DNA of 6,401 bases. Source: an uncultured Clostridia bacterium. Its GTDB lineage: Bacteria > Bacillota > Clostridia > Oscillospirales > Oscillospiraceae. A model generated the notes under the pieces. That model saw only the letters and a program-made list of their open reading frames with translations. It ran no database searches and was not told the origin of the DNA. Where the stretch lies: positions 1 to 6,401 of the forward strand of contig CAMOLY010000068.1 in the NCBI GenBank assembly GCA_946619065.1, given 5' to 3'. The position numbers were made by a program, and so were the translations under genes. This document shows positions 5,836-6,401 of the stretch, one piece after another (the stretch's first letter is position 1; each line of letters starts with the position of its first letter).

Positions 5836-5893
5836 CCCGCAGAAATTAAGAGGAACCGCGTCAAAACAGCGCGGTTCCTCTTTGTTCTGCGGG
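5836..5893 (+). terminator. Long hairpin terminator, probably bidirectional
   Basis: AAGAGGAACCGCG (5848-5860) pairs perfectly over 13 bp with CGCGGTTCCTCTT (5870-5882) around a 9-base loop. After a small asymmetric gap, CCCGCAGAA (5836-5844) pairs with TTCTGCGGG (5885-5893), giving 22 bp in all. The tail CTCTTTGTTCT is moderately T-rich on the plus strand and CTCTTAATTTCT on the minus strand. It therefore may stop both the MATE operon and the convergent glycerate kinase transcript. Confidence 0.85.
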
Positions 5894-5956
5894 CACATTA
5901 TCGTGTTTCATTTCGAGCTTCAGTATCAAATTCTATCGACAGAAAAACCTTGGATT

Positions 5957-5976
5957 CGGCGCAGGACGGCGCAGGA
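5957..5976. repeat. Tandem duplication of a 10-bp unit
   Basis: CGGCGCAGGA occurs twice head to tail (5957-5966 and 5967-5976) in the non-coding stretch between the MATE gene and the glycerate kinase. No open frame with protein-like composition covers it. Confidence 0.6.
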
Positions 5977-6011
5977 TCGGACATATCAGGCTGCGCGCAG
6001 GGCTCCTGCCA

Positions 6012-6043
6012 GAGATACAGGACCTCGCCTGCCTGTAGATCTC
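6012..6043. repeat. Imperfect inverted repeat in the convergent intergenic region
   Basis: TACAGG (6016-6021) pairs with CCTGTA (6032-6037) and GAGA (6012-6015) with TCTC (6040-6043), with a 2-base bulge and a 10-base loop. There is no T run on either side, so termination is unlikely. It is one of several small repeats in 5894-6104. Confidence 0.35.
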
Positions 6044-6070
6044 GGCGCCGTCAGACAGCAGCAGCCGCCG

Positions 6071-6102
6071 TCAGACCCGGAGCGTTCACGCTCAGACCCG
6101 GA
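6071..6102. repeat. Direct repeats flanking a small palindrome after the glycerate kinase stop
   Basis: TCAGACCCGGA occurs at 6071-6081 and again at 6092-6102, either side of the palindrome GAGCG-TTCA-CGCTC (6080-6093). A partial copy, GCCGTCAGAC, lies upstream near 6047-6056, and the same ten bases recur at about 6067-6076. On the minus strand this is immediately downstream of the glycerate kinase stop codon. Confidence 0.5.
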
Positions 6103-6104
6103 TT

Positions 6105-6401
6105 TTATTCTGCGGCGCGCAGCAGCGCCGCGGCGATGTCGTTGACGTTGGTGCCCGTCGGGCCGGTAAAGATCAGACCGCCGATTTTTTCCAGGGCGTG
6201 GTAGGCGTCGTTTTCCCGGAGGACCTGGTCCACAGTCAGGCCCGCGGCCCGGAGCGCGGCGCAGCTGTCGCCGTCCACGTAGCCGCCGGCGGCGTCAGTG
6301 GGGCCGTCGGTGCCGTCGCTGCCGACGGAGAAGACCGCGGCGTCTTTCATATCGGCAATCCCCGGGGCGGCGGCCAGGACCAGCTCCTGATTCCGGCCCC
6401 C
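6105..6401 (-). CDS. Glycerate 2-kinase (MOFRL family), C-terminal part, runs off the window
   Basis: The last 98 residues of an ATP-dependent glycerate 2-kinase are seen; the full family length is ~420-450. The enzyme makes 2-phosphoglycerate from D-glycerate and feeds lower glycolysis. The visible part is the MOFRL domain (PF05161). It opens at the window edge with GGRNQELVLAAA, the family signature, followed by FSVGSDGTDGPTDAAGGYVD, then a NDAYHAL segment and the closing GLIFTGPTGTNVNDIAAALL. The stop is TAA at 6107-6105. The reading frame continues past the internal ATG at 6350 to the window end, so that ATG is not the start. The gene converges on the MATE operon and may share its terminator at 5836-5893. 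I leave the symbol blank because garK, glxK and gckA naming varies between unrelated types. Confidence 0.93.
   Translation of the reverse strand, partial: GGRNQELVLAAAPGIADMKDAAVFSVGSDGTDGPTDAAGGYVDGDSCAALRAAGLTVDQVLRENDAYHALEKIGGLIFTGPTGTNVNDIAAALLRAAE

Noticed and set aside
4398..5864. 488-residue minus-strand open frame opposite the MATE gene
   Set aside because: It has the same His/Gln/Arg/Asp-rich antisense composition and shows no domain, whereas the plus strand encodes a canonical MATE protein.

Overview
The window looks like a piece of chromosome from a GC-rich, low-oxygen Firmicute, most likely a gut Clostridia member (Oscillospiraceae or Lachnospiraceae-like). This is inferred from strong AGGAGG-type ribosome sites, TTGAAA/TATAAT promoter boxes, a clustered tRNA operon with encoded CCA ends, and the gene families present. 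No sequence search was possible.

Layout. Positions 1-243 are AT-rich and hold a probable broken 65-residue gene on the minus strand plus a likely tRNA promoter. Positions 244-483 carry three plus-strand tRNA genes: Leu(UAA), His(GUG) and Phe(GAA). A near-consensus promoter (599-627) then drives a small DUF3592-like membrane protein (721-1035) and an NAD(P)H/FMN reductase-like flavoprotein (1063-). The flavoprotein is cut off at about codon 101 and joined to the last ~210 codons of an N-acyl-D-amino-acid deacylase-type amidohydrolase (to 2008) in a different frame. This looks like a deletion scar or an assembly join. After a terminator (2101-2125) and a structured leader come a CstA-family peptide/pyruvate transporter (2268-3710), a cytidylate kinase-like protein (3871-4491) and a MATE efflux protein (4488-5825) that overlaps the kinase gene by 4 bases. 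A very long hairpin (5836-5893) ends this block. A minus-strand glycerate 2-kinase (MOFRL domain) enters from the right edge and converges on it.

How the genes work together. CstA imports small carbon compounds. The kinase-MATE pair is translationally coupled, so the two probably act together, although the substrate is unknown. The glycerate kinase belongs to a separate transcription unit. I do not see a convincing new biological system. The most unusual items are the tRNA-Leu without its long variable arm, the irregular tRNA-His, the two-gene junction near 1361-1376, the frameshifted small gene at the left edge, and paired palindromes around cstA.
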